Positions 61,197 through 64,000 of a stretch of DNA of 64,000 bases are shown here, in pieces. Below the pieces are notes generated by a model that was not told the origin of the DNA, did no database searches, and saw nothing but the letters and a program-made list of their open reading frames with translations. The translations under genes and the position numbers were made by a program. The DNA comes from VRUE01 sp963728045. Its GTDB lineage: Bacteria; Actinomycetota; Thermoleophilia; Solirubrobacterales; 70-9. Location of the stretch: NCBI GenBank assembly GCA_963728045.1, contig CAVSIE010000002.1, forward strand, positions 62,001 through 126,000. Direction: 5' to 3'. Numbering within the stretch: the stretch's first letter is position 1; every line of letters begins with the position of its first letter.

Positions 61197-61679
61197 TTGG
61201 ATCCTGTCGGTTATGAGTTGTGTACCCCCGAAGGCGGCAAGGGTGGTGGCGTTCGCGCAACCCGTGGCTTCCAGGCTGGTGAGACGGTGATGGTGGGAGT
61301 GCTCGAAGGCGAGGTCGCCCGCAACGACTCGCACGCGACCCAGGTGAGTCGCACCAAGTGGGCTCGGCATGGCGGCCTCGGCCCCAGCGTCAACCACTCG
61401 TGCAGCCCCAACTGCGGCGTCGAGCTGAACGGCACGGGGGCCTGCGACTTCGTCGCTCGCAAATCGATTTCCAAAGGCGAGGAGATCACCTTCGACTACG
61501 CGATGCGCAACTACTCGATCGAGCACTTTCCCGAAGGCTGTCTTTGCGGCGCGGATATCTGTCGCGGCTCGGTGACCGGCTGGAAGGACCTGCCTGCCGA
61601 GCGCAAGGCCGCCTACAGCGGCCAGGTCGCGCCCTACCTGCTCGAGATCGATCGCGAGCTGGCCGGCTCGCTGGCCTGA
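61197..61679 (+). CDS. SET-domain protein
   Basis: The 160-residue protein starts at TTG 61197 and is a single SET domain: GGGVRATRGFQAGETVM, NHSCSPNCG at 66-74, GEEITFDY at 94-101, and a post-SET-like cysteine group (Cys115, Cys117, Cys122 in CLCGADICRG). These residues bind SAM and the lysine channel in eukaryotic protein lysine methyltransferases. Bacterial SET proteins are scattered and their targets mostly unknown. It stands alone, converging with the beta-lactamase-like gene. Confidence 0.88.
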   Translation: MDPVGYELCTPEGGKGGGVRATRGFQAGETVMVGVLEGEVARNDSHATQVSRTKWARHGGLGPSVNHSCSPNCGVELNGTGACDFVARKSISKGEEITFDYAMRNYSIEHFPEGCLCGADICRGSVTGWKDLPAERKAAYSGQVAPYLLEIDRELAGSLA

Positions 61680-61683
61680 GCGG

Positions 61684-62439
61684 TCACCGGCCGAGGCCGG
61701 CGAGCAGCCGGGCGGACACGCCGCGCAGGGTTCGCTTGCCATAGCTGTGGCCGGGATTGAGCTCGGTGAAGACGGCGATCGCGACGCGGCGGCGTTTCCG
61801 CTTCAGCAGCGCGACCTGATGGTCGACCAGGCCCGTGCCGCTGCCCCAGCCACCCTTGAAGAAGAGCCGCCAGCCGCGAGGCTTTACCCGGGCGATCCCC
61901 CATCGCTGCTCCCGGACGACGTGGGAGAGCAGGTAGCGCGCGTAAGGGCGATGCCGACCAGGGATGTACGACATCAGCCTGTACATGAACCGCGCTTGGT
62001 CACGTGGACTGGTCAGGCTCTGGCCCCAGACTGGGTCGTAGCGAAAGTCGCGCATGCGAGCGACCCGGGCGAGGCGCTCGATTCGGCGCCGGCCGACCAG
62101 GTCGCGGACTGTGGATGCCGCAGTGTTATCCGAGCGGCGGATCATCGGGCCGAGCAGCACCCGGTCACGATCGGAGAGGCCTGCATCGTGGCGCTTGCGC
62201 AGATGGGCGACGAGCAGCATCACCTTGAAGACGCTCGCAGCCGGAGCAGTCCGGGCCCGGTGTAAGCCACGGAGCCGCCCCCGGGGGTCGATCACCGCGA
62301 AGGCGACGTCTCCGGCGCGGTGACTCGCGTAGCGCCTGGCCTCGGCGACATGCGGGCGCCAGCGTGCGGGCTTCGGCTCCACCGACTCGGTGGCGCCGGC
62401 ACATCCGATCACGGCCAAGCAGACGAGCAGAGACGGCAC
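61684..62439 (-). CDS. serine hydrolase lipoprotein, class A beta-lactamase fold
   Basis: The 251-residue protein begins with a lipoprotein signal (CLAVIGC, lipidation at Cys13) and has SVFK at 69-72, SDN at 103-105 and KGG at 195-197, the three motifs of class A beta-lactamases. The omega-loop Glu (E-x-x-x-N) is not evident, so true beta-lactam hydrolysis is doubtful; a peptidoglycan-related or esterase role is possible. It is followed by a 1-bp gap to a DsbA-like gene upstream. Confidence 0.75.
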   Translation of the reverse strand: MPSLLVCLAVIGCAGATESVEPKPARWRPHVAEARRYASHRAGDVAFAVIDPRGRLRGLHRARTAPAASVFKVMLLVAHLRKRHDAGLSDRDRVLLGPMIRRSDNTAASTVRDLVGRRRIERLARVARMRDFRYDPVWGQSLTSPRDQARFMYRLMSYIPGRHRPYARYLLSHVVREQRWGIARVKPRGWRLFFKGGWGSGTGLVDHQVALLKRKRRRVAIAVFTELNPGHSYGKRTLRGVSARLLAGLGR

Positions 62440-62440
62440 G

Positions 62441-62959
62441 CTAAGTCAGCGCTTCGACCAGGGAGGATGCGTCGTAGGCGCCGTAGTGGCGGACGCCGTT
62501 GACGAAAAAGGTCGGGGTGCCGGTGGCGGCACTCTCTTCAGCAGACCTGACGTCGCGGGCGACCCGCTCGCGCCAGGAGCCGGCCTCCAGCTCGGTGGCG
62601 ATCCGCTCAGCGTCGAGGCCGAGCTCGCGACCGACCTCGAGGATCGTCTCCGCTGAGAGCTTCGGCTGGGCGGCGAAGAGGGCGTCGTGGTACTCCCAGA
62701 AGCGTCCCTGGGCCGCGGCCCCCTCACTGGCCTCGGCGGCAAGCGGCGCCAACGGGTGGCGCTCGGGAATCGGCAGGTGACGGAAGCCGAAGACGAGCCG
62801 CTCGCCGAGCCGCTCGCGCACGCGCCGGAGCACCGATTGGGCGCCGAGGCAGAAGGGGCACTGGAAGTCCCCGAACATGACCAGCTCCAGCGGGCTCCCC
62901 CACTCGCCACGGATGTGGTCGAGCTCTTTTTCCAGGGGAGGAGTGAGCCGGTCGTCCAC
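62441..62959 (-). CDS. DsbA-family thioredoxin-like protein
   Basis: The 172-residue protein has a thioredoxin fold with the CPFC site (Cys34-Cys37) in LVMFGDFQCPFCLGAQ, a helical insertion and the cis-Pro TGTPTFFVNGVRHYGAYD. It belongs to the DsbA/FrnE-like group. No signal peptide is apparent, so it may be cytoplasmic. It is divergent from the antiporter gene. Confidence 0.85.
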   Translation of the reverse strand: MDDRLTPPLEKELDHIRGEWGSPLELVMFGDFQCPFCLGAQSVLRRVRERLGERLVFGFRHLPIPERHPLAPLAAEASEGAAAQGRFWEYHDALFAAQPKLSAETILEVGRELGLDAERIATELEAGSWRERVARDVRSAEESAATGTPTFFVNGVRHYGAYDASSLVEALT

Positions 62960-62979
62960 TTACGCGATGTTATGCGCCA

Positions 62980-64000
62980 GTGGGGAACATCGAGCACGTC
63001 CTGCTGTTGCTGCTGGCCGCGGTCCTGCTGGTCCGCATCGCCGAGTTCGGCAGGATCCCGGCGCCGATCGTCCTCGTGCTCGGCGGGCTCGCGATCGCGC
63101 TGGTCCCCGGCCTGCCCGAGTTCGAGCTCGACCCCGACGTCATCTTCCTGATCTTCATCCCGCCGCTCGTGCACGCCGCCGGGTGGTCGGCATCGGTCCG
63201 CGAGCTGCGGGCGGTGCGCAAGCCGCTGGCGCTGATGGCCTTCGTCCTGGTCTTTATCTCGGCGGCAGTCGTCGCCGTCGTCGCCCACACGCTGGTGCCG
63301 GGGCTGGGCTGGGCCGCCGCCGCAGTGCTCGGCGCCGTGCTCGCCCCCACCGACACGGTGGCGGCGATCTCGATCTTCCGCCGCCTCGGAGCACCCGAGC
63401 GCGTGCGGCTCCTGGTCGAGGGGGAGTCGATGCTCAACGACGCCACCGCCCTCGTTCTCTACGGGATCGCGGTCGGCGTCGCCACCGGCGACGCCTTCAG
63501 CCTCGGCGGCGCGAGCCTCGACTTCGTCGCCGTCTCCGCCGGTGGCCTGCTGGTCGGCCTCGCGGTGGGCTGGCTCTCGACCGTCGTGGTCCGCCGCCAG
63601 ACCGATGCGGCGCTGGTCACCGTGCTCACCGTGCTGACCGCCTATGGCGCCTACATCGGCGCCGAGGAGCTGCACGTCTCCGGCATCCTGGCGGCGGTGG
63701 TCGCCGGCATCTACACCGGCTACCAGTCTCCCAAGACCCTCGATGCCGACACCCGGCTCAGCGCCGTCGCCTTCTGGGGCGTCTTCGTCTTCGTCCTGGA
63801 GACGGCTCTCTTCGTCCTGCTCGGCCTGCAGTTGCCGAGCATCGTCGACACGCTCGAGCAGACCTCCTCCGGGATCGGCCAGTTGCTCTGGCCCGCCGCC
63901 GCGATTGCCCTCGCCGCGATCGGCACCCGGCTGGCCTTCGTCTTCGCGATGAGATCGGACGCGGGCGAGACCGCGGGCCAGCGCTTCGCGGTCGGTTGGA
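62980..64000 (+). CDS. Na+/H+ antiporter (CPA1 family), cut by the window edge
   Basis: From GTG 62980 the frame is open to the end of the window and encodes at least 340 residues. It has repeated hydrophobic segments, GAVLAPTDTVAAISIFRRLG and VEGESMLNDATALVLYG, which carry the ion-binding ND pair of the CPA1 antiporters, and an ELHVSGILAAVVAGIYTG segment. The C-terminal cytoplasmic part is missing. It would exchange Na+ for H+ at the membrane. Confidence 0.9.
   Translation, partial: MGNIEHVLLLLLAAVLLVRIAEFGRIPAPIVLVLGGLAIALVPGLPEFELDPDVIFLIFIPPLVHAAGWSASVRELRAVRKPLALMAFVLVFISAAVVAVVAHTLVPGLGWAAAAVLGAVLAPTDTVAAISIFRRLGAPERVRLLVEGESMLNDATALVLYGIAVGVATGDAFSLGGASLDFVAVSAGGLLVGLAVGWLSTVVVRRQTDAALVTVLTVLTAYGAYIGAEELHVSGILAAVVAGIYTGYQSPKTLDADTRLSAVAFWGVFVFVLETALFVLLGLQLPSIVDTLEQTSSGIGQLLWPAAAIALAAIGTRLAFVFAMRSDAGETAGQRFAVGW

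Noticed and set aside
58951..61290. Long plus-strand frame of 779 codons opposite the MMPL gene
   Set aside because: Antisense shadow of a real RND protein; Gln/Asp/Arg-rich, no start signal or domain.
61684..62439. True class A beta-lactamase (resistance gene)
   Set aside because: SxxK, SDN and KGG are present but the omega-loop glutamate motif is not evident, so resistance is not claimed.

Overview
The window is high-GC bacterial DNA (roughly two-thirds or more G+C throughout) carrying a dense, mostly minus-strand set of housekeeping genes. The mix points to an actinomycete of the Thermoleophilia/Solirubrobacterales type: HadA/HadB-like MaoC dehydratases, DUF3052, a caa3 oxidase assembly CtaG, a DivIVA-like protein, the obg-rpmA-rplU-rng-rodA-PBP2-mreDCB block, and a ydaO-type leader in front of an M23 peptidase. 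This placement is an inference from gene content and composition; no rRNA is present.

Layout. 1-0.6 kb: a lower-GC edge with two ORFs of unknown function. 0.7-8.4 kb: a minus-strand run hrcA, dnaJ, prmA, DUF2269-like, murI, yqeY, phoH (split by an intein), ybeY, era, with many 4-bp overlaps. 8.5-15.3 kb: two MaoC dehydratases, lepA, a GT-C-like membrane protein, murJ, and divergent rpsT. 15.3-23.3 kb: holA, an anchored low-complexity protein, comEC, comEA, a cupin, leuS, DUF3052. 23.3-25.1 kb: an accessory patch with a SpoIIM-like protein, a CBU_0592-like protein, a frameshifted Phd/YefM-like antitoxin, tRNA-Ala(GGC) and a PD-(D/E)XK endonuclease reading into the tRNA. 25.1-30.2 kb: DivIVA-like, rsfS, nadD, proA, proB (frameshifted) and a nitrilase. 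30.2-41 kb: obgE, rpmA, rplU, rng, rodA, mrdA, mreD, mreC, mreB, maf, ndk, i.e. ribosome/RNA genes followed by the rod-shape and elongation machinery. 41-47.7 kb: a zinc-ribbon membrane protein, folC, valS, clpX and a heptad-repeat coiled coil. 47.8-56.4 kb: GNAT, M23, clpP fused in frame behind a PAS-GGDEF protein, tig, a spermidine-synthase-like protein, ctaG and a GH15 glucoamylase/trehalase. 56.4-64 kb: a small ArsR-type regulator, a glutaredoxin-like protein, an M23 peptidase under a c-di-AMP riboswitch, a PEMT/ICMT-like methyltransferase, an MMPL transporter, a SET-domain protein, a class-A-beta-lactamase-fold lipoprotein, a DsbA-like protein and the start of a Na+/H+ antiporter.

The most unusual signal is a set of long (about 65-150 bp) palindromic elements scattered through the window. 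At least three families recur: A at 11247, 13054 and 40240; B at 675 (half copy), 11812 and 22704; C at 8382, 9348 and 40503. Within a family the cores are conserved while outer arms differ between copies but stay complementary within a copy. Several copies sit inside genes and keep the reading frame: A in maf and in the GT-C-like protein, B in the same GT-C-like protein, and a single-copy palindrome in prmA. This resembles in principle the protein-coding palindromic elements of Rickettsia, but the sequences here are different. Other notable items are a probable class 3 intein in PhoH, an uninterrupted diguanylate-cyclase/ClpP frame, a DnaJ and an HrcA that both lack a central domain, and non-ATG (CTG) starts at clpX and an M23 gene.
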